Of a stretch of DNA of 64,000 bases, positions 23,184 through 31,185 are shown piece after piece. The stretch lies in the NCBI GenBank assembly GCA_039024435.1, contig JBCCQH010000010.1, positions 1 through 64,000 of the forward strand. The letters run 5' to 3'. The DNA comes from JBCCQH01 sp039024435. Lineage in GTDB: Bacteria; Bacteroidota; Bacteroidia; J057; JADKCL01. Position 1 is the stretch's first letter; each line of letters opens with the position of its first letter. The translations under genes were made by a program, and so were the position numbers. The notes under the pieces were generated by a model, which saw nothing but the letters and a program-made list of their open reading frames with translations, searched no databases and was not told the origin of the DNA.

Positions 23184-25556
23184 ATGCTGGCCCTCGGTTC
23201 CAAAACTGCGTCTTACTTGCGCCTTCTACTCAGATGGCTGCTCGGGGGGTTACTGTTGGGGGGATCGGTCTGGGCCCAGGACAAGCCCCACTTTGCCTTG
23301 GTCGATTCCGCCAGTGGGCAGGCCCTTCCCTTGCTCGCCCTCGAAGCCAGCGTACGGGTGGTCGGAGACCGGGCCGTCACGACCTTTGACCTGACTTACG
23401 CCAGCGCCTCCCCCCGGGGAACACGCCATTTCCGGATCCATCTGCCCGAAGGAATCCGGATAGTGCGGTTGGCCCGCGAAGTCGATGGCCAACTGCACGA
23501 AGCCGGCATCGCCGCGTACGGGCCACTACCTCCCGCCGCAACCGCACCGCCCATTCGCCCGGAACCCTTCGCCGCTCCCAACCAATCCCCCCAAGATACC
23601 CTCACCGCCGCGATACCGGTCCACTCCCCTCAGCCCAGCCAGCGAATCATCATCGCCTGGGAATCCCGGCTCCGCTACCTCGAAGGCGACGATCTTTACA
23701 CCTGCCCGCTGCACTTCACCGACACCGTGCCCCAATTTCGCTTCCTTGCCCGCGCCGAACAGCCACCCTACATTCCGGTCATGCGCAAACATCCCCTCGG
23801 CACCGCCCATTTCCAGCGCCAAGGCAATGCTTATCTCGCCGAGCTTTCCGCCCGCAATTATCGACCTGATACCCCCATCAAGCTCCTCTTCCCGGTCAAT
23901 CCCACAATTCCGCAGGTGTTTTTCGAGCGCCAGGGCGACTCTACCTTCTTCTACTTGCGCACCTTCCCGAGCGCCCGCGTCCAGCCCAAACCGCCCCCCA
24001 AACGGATCCTCCTCCTCTGGGACGCCTCTTTTTCCGCCTTGTTGCGCAACCTCCCCGCCGAACTCGATTTGCTCGAAGCTTACCTCGCGCGCTGCCCCAA
24101 GGTCACGGTAGAAGTCGTGGCATTTGACCGCCAAGTCCGGGCCCGGCGCACCTTTATCATTCGCGGGGGCGTCACGCAAGCCCTCCGGAATTTCCTAGAA
24201 AACCTTCCCGCCGATGGCGCTACCCACCTTTCCGCGGTCAATCTCAGCAAAAGCCGAAGTGACGAGGTGCTGCTGTTCACCGACGGCGCATCAAACTGCG
24301 GTTCATTTTCCCGGAAAATGCTCCCGCCGGCACCGCTGTACACGTTTCTGAGCAGTCCCCGCAGCAAACCCGAAGCCCTCCGCGAGGCCTGCAGGCGCTC
24401 GGGTGGCGCGCTGTTTGACCTGCGCCTCACCCCCCTCCGGACTATCTTGCAAAAACTGAGTCGGCAAAACTTTCGATTCATCGGTGTGCGGCACAAGCGC
24501 GGGCGCATCCGGGCGACTTTTCCCCGGTTTCCCACTCCAATTGCGGATGGCTTTTCATTGAGTGGGGTCTTTCCGGGCAAAAACAGCAAGCTGGAACTGC
24601 ACTTTGGCTACGGGGACCGGGTCACCGAAAAGGTCAAAGTGGAACTCAATCGGCCGGAAATGGCCCGGAGCACCCCGGGATTGCGCCGCATCTGGGCGGA
24701 AAAGCAACTCGCCGAGCTGGCTTGGGGCCCGGACCGCAACCGCGCGCAAATCCAGCAATTGGCCCAGAACGAAGGGATCCTCGTTCCGGGGACGGCCTTC
24801 ATCATCCCAGAGACGGCCGCGGACTACCTGAAGTACCGCATTCGCCCGCCGGAAGCAAAACTGGCCCGCTACGGAAAGCAGTTGCGGCGTGCGGAAAAAA
24901 TTCGGCAGGACTCGCTCACGGTGCAGCGGACATTGGCCCGGGAACGGCACGAAGATCTGTTCTACGATTTCCTGGACCGGATCGAGTGGCACCAGCGAGG
25001 CCGGGATTCCACGCAGATCACCGCCTGGAACGAGGCGCAGCGCAATGCCTTCCGCAACCGCATCGACACGATGCCCCGCCTGAGCGATCCCCGCCCCAAA
25101 GCCAAGGGCCCCCGCCAGAAATGGGAACAATTTTCCGGCTTGATCGGGCAGGTCCTCGATGCAAATGACCTCCGGCCGATTCCCGAAGTGGAAATCCACC
25201 TGCCCGCACCCGCCCAGCGGGTGAGCAGCGATGAATACGGCTATTTTGGCCTGGCGGCGGACAGCTTGCCGGACAGCACCCAGATTGCGGTTACCGGGGC
25301 CGGCTATTTCCCCGCAGAAGGGACGCTGGGCATGTTGCGCCGTACCCGCAGAATCGGTCTGGAACCGGTTCCCGAGCGGCCGGATCCGGACGTGGCCGAC
25401 GCCCAACTTTCGCCTCACCTCACGCAACTGCCGGCGCTGCTGCCCCCGGACCGCTCCGAATTGCCTTTCCGCTTGCCGACGGGGCGATTGCTGCCTGGCC
25501 GGAAGGCATCTTGCGGCTGTGGAACGGGCGGGCTTCGGAAACGGTTCCGCAGATAG
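23184..25556 (+). CDS. VIT/VWA domain protein, 5' part of a frameshifted gene
   Basis: A 790-codon frame starting with a signal peptide (LLRWLLGGLLLGGSVWAQ). An N-terminal VIT-like domain (about 30-220, TTFDLTYASASPRGTRHFRIHL) is followed by a VWA domain with a MIDAS-like DASFS motif near residue 280 and LLFTDGASN, then a long helical region and a carboxypeptidase-regulatory-like beta domain (SGLIGQVLDANDLRPIPEVEIHL). The last residues (from about 25470) lose protein-like character (Cys/Gly/Arg-rich) while the next frame carries on with sensible sequence, so the gene is best read as continuing to 26602 through a one-base shift. Probably an exported protein in a surface or envelope complex. 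Confidence 0.75.
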   Translation: MLALGSKTASYLRLLLRWLLGGLLLGGSVWAQDKPHFALVDSASGQALPLLALEASVRVVGDRAVTTFDLTYASASPRGTRHFRIHLPEGIRIVRLAREVDGQLHEAGIAAYGPLPPAATAPPIRPEPFAAPNQSPQDTLTAAIPVHSPQPSQRIIIAWESRLRYLEGDDLYTCPLHFTDTVPQFRFLARAEQPPYIPVMRKHPLGTAHFQRQGNAYLAELSARNYRPDTPIKLLFPVNPTIPQVFFERQGDSTFFYLRTFPSARVQPKPPPKRILLLWDASFSALLRNLPAELDLLEAYLARCPKVTVEVVAFDRQVRARRTFIIRGGVTQALRNFLENLPADGATHLSAVNLSKSRSDEVLLFTDGASNCGSFSRKMLPPAPLYTFLSSPRSKPEALREACRRSGGALFDLRLTPLRTILQKLSRQNFRFIGVRHKRGRIRATFPRFPTPIADGFSLSGVFPGKNSKLELHFGYGDRVTEKVKVELNRPEMARSTPGLRRIWAEKQLAELAWGPDRNRAQIQQLAQNEGILVPGTAFIIPETAADYLKYRIRPPEAKLARYGKQLRRAEKIRQDSLTVQRTLARERHEDLFYDFLDRIEWHQRGRDSTQITAWNEAQRNAFRNRIDTMPRLSDPRPKAKGPRQKWEQFSGLIGQVLDANDLRPIPEVEIHLPAPAQRVSSDEYGYFGLAADSLPDSTQIAVTGAGYFPAEGTLGMLRRTRRIGLEPVPERPDPDVADAQLSPHLTQLPALLPPDRSELPFRLPTGRLLPGRKASCGCGTGGLRKRFRR

Positions 25557-26602
25557 CCCCAGGCGAGTACACTGAAACCCACTGGCTGCGCTCGGATCGG
25601 TTGCTTTTCCGCTTCGGATTGGGGGCGCTCAGAGGGGCCTGCGCGGTCTTCACCGAGGCCGCGCCCCCCGAGATCCGGGCGCGGCAGTTGGCCGAGTTGA
25701 CGCAATTGCCGGTGTGGGACGACACCCAGCCTTTCCGCGATACGCTGCGCAAAACCCGCTCGATGGATCGCTATCCGCTGTATCTCCGCCTGCGGGACGT
25801 CCACGGCGGGGCACCATCGTTTTTTGTGGAAGTGGGGACGTATTTTATTGCAACCGGGCGGGAAGAAGAGGGGCTGCGTATCCTCAGCAATTTGCTTGAA
25901 TTTGACCTGGAGAGTCCGGAACTGCTCTTTACGCTGGCGTTTCAGTTGCAGATTTTGGGCCGGGAAGCGGAGGCGTTGCCGGTTTTGGAGCGGGCCTACC
26001 GGGAGTTTCCCGAGTTGCCGCAGACGGGGCGGGAATTGGCGCGGGCCTGGGCGCGGCAGGGCCGGGAAGCCGAAGCGGCGGTGCGCATGCAGGAACTGCT
26101 GCGCCGGGATTGGTCGGAGGTGGCGGACCTGTACGGTGGCTTTGAGGCGACGGTGCTGGCCGAATTGAACGATTTATTGGGCCGGATCGGGCGCGGAGCC
26201 GGGGTCGATTCCCTGGCGCGGGCCTTTTACTGCCCCCTGCCGGTTCCAGTGCGGATCACTGCGCAGTGGAACCGGCTGGATACGGATGTCGATCTCTGGC
26301 TGGTGACTCCAGCGGGCGATACGCTGGACCTGCGGACTCCAACGGAATTTTCCTATCCGGGAGCCGATCTGGTGGACGGATTGGGACCGGAAGAGGTCGT
26401 GCTCAAGGCGGTGGATCCAGGCGAATATGTCCTCCTGGCGGATTGCTACGACGATGCGCGCCGCAACGAAATCGGCCCGACACTGGTCAAAATCGAGCTG
26501 CACCGAAATTTCGGGGAAGGCCGCGGAACGGTACGGACGTTTGGCGTGCGGTTCTACGGCGGCGAAGCGCGGCGGGAGGTACTGCGGTTTCGGGGAGAGT
26601 AA
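25511..26602 (+). CDS. TPR-like plus DUF2135 domain, 3' part of the frameshifted VIT/VWA gene
   Basis: A 363-codon frame that overlaps the end of the previous frame and starts at TTG with no nearby ATG or ribosome site, so it is unlikely to be an independent gene. It contains alpha-helical TPR-like repeats (about 110-200, EEEGLRILSNLLEFDLESPELLF) and a C-terminal DUF2135 domain (DTDVDLWLVTPAGDTLDL, YVLLADCYDD). DUF2135 commonly follows VIT-VWA-TPR regions in single proteins, which supports one ancestral reading frame from 23184 to 26602. Reading back in this frame, sensible sequence (ADGAIAAWPEGILRLWNGR) extends to about 25470. Confidence 0.75.
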   Translation: MRLWNGRASETVPQIAPGEYTETHWLRSDRLLFRFGLGALRGACAVFTEAAPPEIRARQLAELTQLPVWDDTQPFRDTLRKTRSMDRYPLYLRLRDVHGGAPSFFVEVGTYFIATGREEEGLRILSNLLEFDLESPELLFTLAFQLQILGREAEALPVLERAYREFPELPQTGRELARAWARQGREAEAAVRMQELLRRDWSEVADLYGGFEATVLAELNDLLGRIGRGAGVDSLARAFYCPLPVPVRITAQWNRLDTDVDLWLVTPAGDTLDLRTPTEFSYPGADLVDGLGPEEVVLKAVDPGEYVLLADCYDDARRNEIGPTLVKIELHRNFGEGRGTVRTFGVRFYGGEARREVLRFRGE

Positions 26603-26699
26603 GGGGATCGATTTGTCTTCTACTTGCCCACCCCGCCGCCCACGCAATATCCATTTCTCCACCTCGTTGCTTATATTGCACCATCAATCGAGAATTCCT

Positions 26700-28193
26700 A
26701 TGATCAGGCAAATATGTACACTGCTGCTGCTCCTGCCATTGGGGTTGGCGGCCCAAAAATCTACCTCCCTGCGGGGAAAACTCGCCAATGCCAAGGTCGA
26801 ATCGGTCGAACTTTGGGGCACTCCCCCTTACTTGCGCTCCCAAGCGGGTACTCCGGCGCCCCTGGCCAGCGAACAATTCAATTTTGAACTCAAGCTCGAT
26901 GCCCCGACGGCTCTGGAATTGCGGGCGGGCGACCGGCGCATTCCACTGTTTCTCATCCCGGGGGAAAATCTGGTGCTGGAAGCCGACCTGGCTTCGGAAA
27001 GCAGCGATGCGATTGCCTTTAGTGGTCCGGGGAGCGCCTACAATCAATACTTGCAACAGTTTTACGCCGAGCACGGGACGTATTTCGACGTTGCGGCGAT
27101 GAACGCCCAGTTGGTGAGCGTAGCCATTGACCCCTGGGAGTTGAAGTTATACCAAGCGGAACGCACCCTGGGAAAGGCCTTGGAAGTCGAATTTAAGGAC
27201 CGCGATTACCCAGAAGCGTTCCGGAACTATCTCCAAGCGGAAGTTGCCAGCCTCCACGATCGCTGGATGATCGCCTATCCGATTGTTCGCGCCGAGGCCA
27301 ATGCCAAGGCGATGACGGTCAAACATTTGCCCCGGATCTACGAAGGTGAACTGCGCGAGGGCTTGAAATCGCGCCCCCAAGATCTGGTCAGTCCGGTCTA
27401 CCGCGATCTGATCTGGTACAGCATGGTCTACTTCACCTCGGCAGAAAACGGGTTTGCAAAATTTACCGATTACAACAAATCGGTGAATGCGAAGTTTGAT
27501 TATGCAAGTGCACAGTTGAGCGACCGGGTCCTCACCTGGTACAGTTCCAAGTTGCTGGCCGACAACTGCGACAAAGTTGCTCCGGGCACAGTTGAGCGCC
27601 TCCAAACCGCAATCAAAAAAGGCGAGGGGGGAGCCGCTTATCTCAAAGCTACGGAAGCGATCTGCAAAGAAGCCAATGCCGGCAAGGTCGCCCAAGCTGA
27701 CACCAAAGATAAATCGAAGAAAAAAACCAAATCAAAACGCACGAACATGGCTGAAGAAAAATATGAATTCCGCATGGTCGATCTGAAAGGCGACGAGTTG
27801 AACCTTTCCGACTTTGCGGGCAAAGTCGTCTACATCGATTTTTGGGCAAGCTGGTGTGGCCCTTGCCGCGCCCAGATGCCCTTTTCCAAGAAGCTCCACC
27901 ACCGCATTGAGGATGAACTGCCCAAGAAAGACGCCGATGATATCGTCTTCTTGTACATCTCCATCGACCAGGACGAAAACGCCTGGCGCAATGGGATCGA
28001 CGCGATGAGCATCGAAGGCACGCACGGCTTTTCGAACGCCCGCTGGCCCGACGGCGCCGGTCAATTCTTCCAAATCCCGGGCATTCCCCGGTACATGATC
28101 ATGGACAAAAGCGGCGAAATTGTGAACCGCAATGCGCCCCGCCCGTCGATGGACGGCATCTTTGAGGAGTTGAAGGGGCTGGTGGCCCAATAG
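26700..28193 (+). CDS. TlpA-like thioredoxin-fold protein
   Basis: A 497-residue exported protein. Signal peptide 1-18 (ending GLAAQ), a beta-sandwich-like N-terminal domain (about 20-110), a helical middle region (about 120-340) with a Lys-rich linker (DKSKKKTKSKR), and a C-terminal TlpA/ResA thioredoxin domain with WCGPC near residue 385 and the cis-Pro loop GIPRYMIM. Such proteins reduce periplasmic disulphides, for example during cytochrome c maturation, but the middle region is family-specific. The frame is open from 26427, overlapping the previous gene; ATG at 26700 gives the signal peptide. TATATTGC about 30 bp upstream is a weak -7 box. Confidence 0.85.
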   Translation: MIRQICTLLLLLPLGLAAQKSTSLRGKLANAKVESVELWGTPPYLRSQAGTPAPLASEQFNFELKLDAPTALELRAGDRRIPLFLIPGENLVLEADLASESSDAIAFSGPGSAYNQYLQQFYAEHGTYFDVAAMNAQLVSVAIDPWELKLYQAERTLGKALEVEFKDRDYPEAFRNYLQAEVASLHDRWMIAYPIVRAEANAKAMTVKHLPRIYEGELREGLKSRPQDLVSPVYRDLIWYSMVYFTSAENGFAKFTDYNKSVNAKFDYASAQLSDRVLTWYSSKLLADNCDKVAPGTVERLQTAIKKGEGGAAYLKATEAICKEANAGKVAQADTKDKSKKKTKSKRTNMAEEKYEFRMVDLKGDELNLSDFAGKVVYIDFWASWCGPCRAQMPFSKKLHHRIEDELPKKDADDIVFLYISIDQDENAWRNGIDAMSIEGTHGFSNARWPDGAGQFFQIPGIPRYMIMDKSGEIVNRNAPRPSMDGIFEELKGLVAQ

Positions 28194-28224
28194 GCCAACC
28201 CCACGAGACCAGAACTCAATGTTT

Positions 28225-28266
28225 AAACCGCCCGCGCCGGGAATTCCGGGCGCGGGCGGTTTTCTT
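28225..28266. terminator. Strong bidirectional terminator
   Basis: A 14-bp perfect stem (28225-28238 with 28249-28262; AAACCGCCCGCGCC) with a 10-base loop lies between convergent genes. A-tract on one side and TTTTCTT on the other allow termination for both the TlpA-like gene and the lysyl oxidase gene. Confidence 0.9.
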
Positions 28267-28276
28267 GGTGTTTACA

Positions 28277-30655
28277 TTAAAGGATCAGCAATTTGCCCAC
28301 CTGCTCCCGCTCGCCTTCCCGCAGGCGGTAGAAGTACAACCCAGGCAGCAAATCATCCCGCGCAATGGTCACCCGCGGGCGGCGCAGACGCCCGTAGTCG
28401 CGCACCACGTGCCCAGTCAGGTCCACCAATTCCAGGTAGTACGCCTTGCGGGCGACTGGGCTGAATTGCAGCGTCGTCGTGGACAAAAACGGATTCGGGT
28501 ACACCTTGACCTGGAACTGCCCGACCGGTTCGGGCGCGGCAACGATGGTGAGGCAGGCGGTATCGGCCACGACCACTACGTCTTCGTAGTTTTTGTTAAC
28601 CACATCGATGGCCTGGTCGATGCACACCTGACCGGGAGCGGTCAACTGGCTGTAGTGGAGGCGCACCAGGGGCTTCCAGGACGGTCCGCGCGCAATCAGC
28701 GAATCTTCGTACGAAATGCCGACCACCATACCCGACGCATTGACTTGGGGCTGAATCGGGTAATCGCTCACCGGAATCAGATTGTCGGCACTGGACAAGG
28801 TGAGGCCACTGACGCTGAACTGGTAAGCCAGCACTTCATTGTCGGGGTTCAGCAACTCGATGTCCACCGTTTGGTTGAGATAGTCGATGGCGCCCACCCG
28901 GATCGTCGCGGTCTGATTGACATTGGTGAGGCCCCCGGGGAAATCGCAGTAATTCGTCCAGCCACCACCCGGTTTGGGGAAGCTGTCGCCCCGCACCGCA
29001 CACGCCGTGACGAGCGCGGCATCCGAGACCGTGATCTCACCGTCGAGGTTCAAATCCGAGCAATCGTCGACCGCCGCTGTGAGTCCGAGAATGCCGTTGA
29101 CGTACAATTGGCCGTCCTGAACCTCCCGGACCAGATTTTCGTCGAGATCGCCGTGAAGCGCTGGGCCATCGCATACGCCCTCACAATCGTGGATCGCCGA
29201 TCCAAAGGGGTCACCCAGACAATCCACAAATACGGGACAGTTGGGGTCGAGGCTGATCGTGTGGTTGCCGGTGACCGTGTCCTTGTTCAAAAAGAAGCAG
29301 ACCTGGCCCCAGTTGTTCGTGTAATCGAGTTCGTGGTTGCCGAGGGCATCCGGCTGCTGGTCCCAATTGGTGCGTACGACCAGGGTGTAGCGACCACTCG
29401 GAACATCGGTGATGTCAACCCATTGGCAATCCAGGCTGGCCCCGTAGATGTCGCCGCACCCGGCGGTGATGCCCATATTGCTGCAACCGTATTTGGGCGT
29501 TCCCCCGCCCGAGCATTCCAGGTCAATCACGCAAAACCCATTTTTAAAGCCGATGGGCAACGGTTGCGAAGCGGAGTCGTAGAGGATGTATTCGGCGTAG
29601 CCGTCGTAGTGGTAGTGGTTGTGGCAATTGTCAAACTGAAACATCTGGGGATTGTCCTGGGGATCCCCGATGAAGTAATCCATGTTGCCGATGTTTTTGA
29701 TCCAGGTGGTAAAGCGCAGGATGTCCCGCCGTCCGTAGTTTACCAGGCAGCCTTCATTGACCATGCAGGGATCGGCTTGGAGGATGGAATCGATGGCGAG
29801 GCTGCTTTCCAATGCACTCGAAACGATCATCAGGTCCGGGCCATTCGGACACAGGCTGTCCCCGGGGTAGTAGCAGGTATCATTGACCTGCGCCAGGGGG
29901 TGAAAATTGCAGGCCAGGGAATCGGTACAGCCCACAATCGGCCCCAAATAGTTCAAGGTCCAGTCGATGGTGCCTCCGCAACTGCCGGCGTGGTCCCCAA
30001 TGCGGATCCAGTAAGGATCGCCTTGGGCAAAATAGGCCGTCACCTCAGCCCGTACACCGCAGGCGTCGTTGCTGAAAAAAGTCGTACCCGAGTTGGTGTT
30101 GTCCCAGACGAGGCCTTGACAATGGTCATAGACCCAGATTTTTGTATTGCAAAAGTTGCCCGCACACGTGCTGATCAAGTAGGAGCCGGTGGAGTCGGGC
30201 ACAAACAAGTACCAATGATCGCGGTTCGGGGCTACGTGGCTGCCTTCGCTGACCGTATCGGGAAAGTGACAACTGCTGCCCAGCGGGCACTGTCCAAAGA
30301 AGGTGGTTTCCGACCAGCCAAACTGGCCCCCTTGGGCCACCACTGCCCCGCCGTAGGTCACCGTGTAGGAACCATTGCCAAAATCGCAGCAAATTCCATC
30401 ATCGTAACTGTCGATGATTTCGAATTCGAGGCATTGGTTGGCGGGTACACAGACGGTGTCGCCCAAGGCGTTCATCTGGGTGGCGAGGCTATCGCCGTTG
30501 CCATCGCGGATCACCCAGGCGGTTTCATTGGGATAGTTGTCCGGGACAATGGTCACGGCCACTTCTACTTCACCGAGCGAACATTGCGCCCACAGCGCAG
30601 CAGTCGGGTTCCCCAATAACAGAACAAGTATAGAACACAGCAATCTATAGCGCAT
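28277..30655 (-). CDS. T9SS-exported lysyl oxidase homologue
   Basis: A 792-residue secreted multidomain protein. Signal peptide 1-24 (LWAQ); N-terminal Cys-rich beta domains (about 25-260); a lysyl oxidase domain at about 273-455; a dockerin-like EF-hand region (GDLDENLVREVQDGQL, DLNLDGEITVSD, about 500-555); a beta domain; and a T9SS type A sorting domain (VYPNPFLSTT ... LLPGLYFYRL). The oxidase domain has the copper ligands C-H345-N-H347-Y-H349 and both residues that form the LTQ cofactor in animal enzymes: K371 (FKNGFC) and Y404 (GDIYG), followed by the diagnostic DCQWVDITDVPSG. It should oxidise lysyl or other primary amines outside the cell. Confidence 0.9.
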   Translation of the reverse strand: MRYRLLCSILVLLLGNPTAALWAQCSLGEVEVAVTIVPDNYPNETAWVIRDGNGDSLATQMNALGDTVCVPANQCLEFEIIDSYDDGICCDFGNGSYTVTYGGAVVAQGGQFGWSETTFFGQCPLGSSCHFPDTVSEGSHVAPNRDHWYLFVPDSTGSYLISTCAGNFCNTKIWVYDHCQGLVWDNTNSGTTFFSNDACGVRAEVTAYFAQGDPYWIRIGDHAGSCGGTIDWTLNYLGPIVGCTDSLACNFHPLAQVNDTCYYPGDSLCPNGPDLMIVSSALESSLAIDSILQADPCMVNEGCLVNYGRRDILRFTTWIKNIGNMDYFIGDPQDNPQMFQFDNCHNHYHYDGYAEYILYDSASQPLPIGFKNGFCVIDLECSGGGTPKYGCSNMGITAGCGDIYGASLDCQWVDITDVPSGRYTLVVRTNWDQQPDALGNHELDYTNNWGQVCFFLNKDTVTGNHTISLDPNCPVFVDCLGDPFGSAIHDCEGVCDGPALHGDLDENLVREVQDGQLYVNGILGLTAAVDDCSDLNLDGEITVSDAALVTACAVRGDSFPKPGGGWTNYCDFPGGLTNVNQTATIRVGAIDYLNQTVDIELLNPDNEVLAYQFSVSGLTLSSADNLIPVSDYPIQPQVNASGMVVGISYEDSLIARGPSWKPLVRLHYSQLTAPGQVCIDQAIDVVNKNYEDVVVVADTACLTIVAAPEPVGQFQVKVYPNPFLSTTTLQFSPVARKAYYLELVDLTGHVVRDYGRLRRPRVTIARDDLLPGLYFYRLREGEREQVGKLLIL

Positions 30656-30679
30656 AAAACAATCGGAATCTTTGAATCT

Positions 30680-31110
30680 CTAATGGTAAACTACAACGAT
30701 TTTTTGATTTTTCCCGGGGGTTCTGGGCCAAAGGGGCAAAATAATCCAACGAGCAAAGTCGCACCGCGGAAGCAGCCATTCTATCCGATTTTTGTTTTCC
30801 CGAATTGCCGATGCCCGTAATGCGCGGTGATTTGCGCGGTCAATTCGGCGTTGCATGCATCGGAGTGGTTGGTGTCTTCGCCCTGCCGGTTCGTCCAGCG
30901 GTGCCCCCAGGCGGTTGTTCTCATTGCTGCGGTATGGGTCCGGGCCCACCGCCCACTCTTCGTCCCGGAGCACGGCCCAGTAGTGGGGATGCTCACGGTA
31001 TAAAAAGGTGTATCTACGAAATTGACGAGCGCGGGCTCGAATGGCTGCGGCGAGACGCTCAATTGTACGGCAATACTGAGGCGAAGCTTTCCGCCGGGAA
31101 TCCCGCGGGA
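30680..31110 (-). pseudogene. Possible decayed gene upstream of the lysyl oxidase
   Basis: Two overlapping minus-strand frames each give protein-like pieces: one reads FLYREHPHYWAVLRDEEWAV and NENNRLGAPLDEP, the other reads VNFVDTPFY upstream and ACNAELTAQITAHYGHRQFG downstream. Neither has a good start. Joined with frameshifts they would make one short protein, so I read this as a broken gene. No family recognised. The whole 30656-31185 gap holds nothing else I can support. Confidence 0.25.
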
Positions 31111-31185
31111 AAATCAGAAATCAGAATTCCCCCCCTCGCATGCTTCCCCGCTCTCGCGGTGAATCAATGGTCGGGCCGGCGATTG

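Noticed and set aside
25440..25480. Programmed -1 frameshift in the VIT/VWA gene
   Set aside because: I see no X-XXY-YYZ slippery heptamer in the correct frame and no clear downstream pseudoknot, so an indel or error is more likely.
28265..30619. 784-codon open frame on the plus strand opposite the lysyl oxidase gene
   Set aside because: The minus-strand protein has complete domain motifs, signal peptide and sorting tail. The antisense frame has no recognisable domain and reflects GC-rich codon usage.
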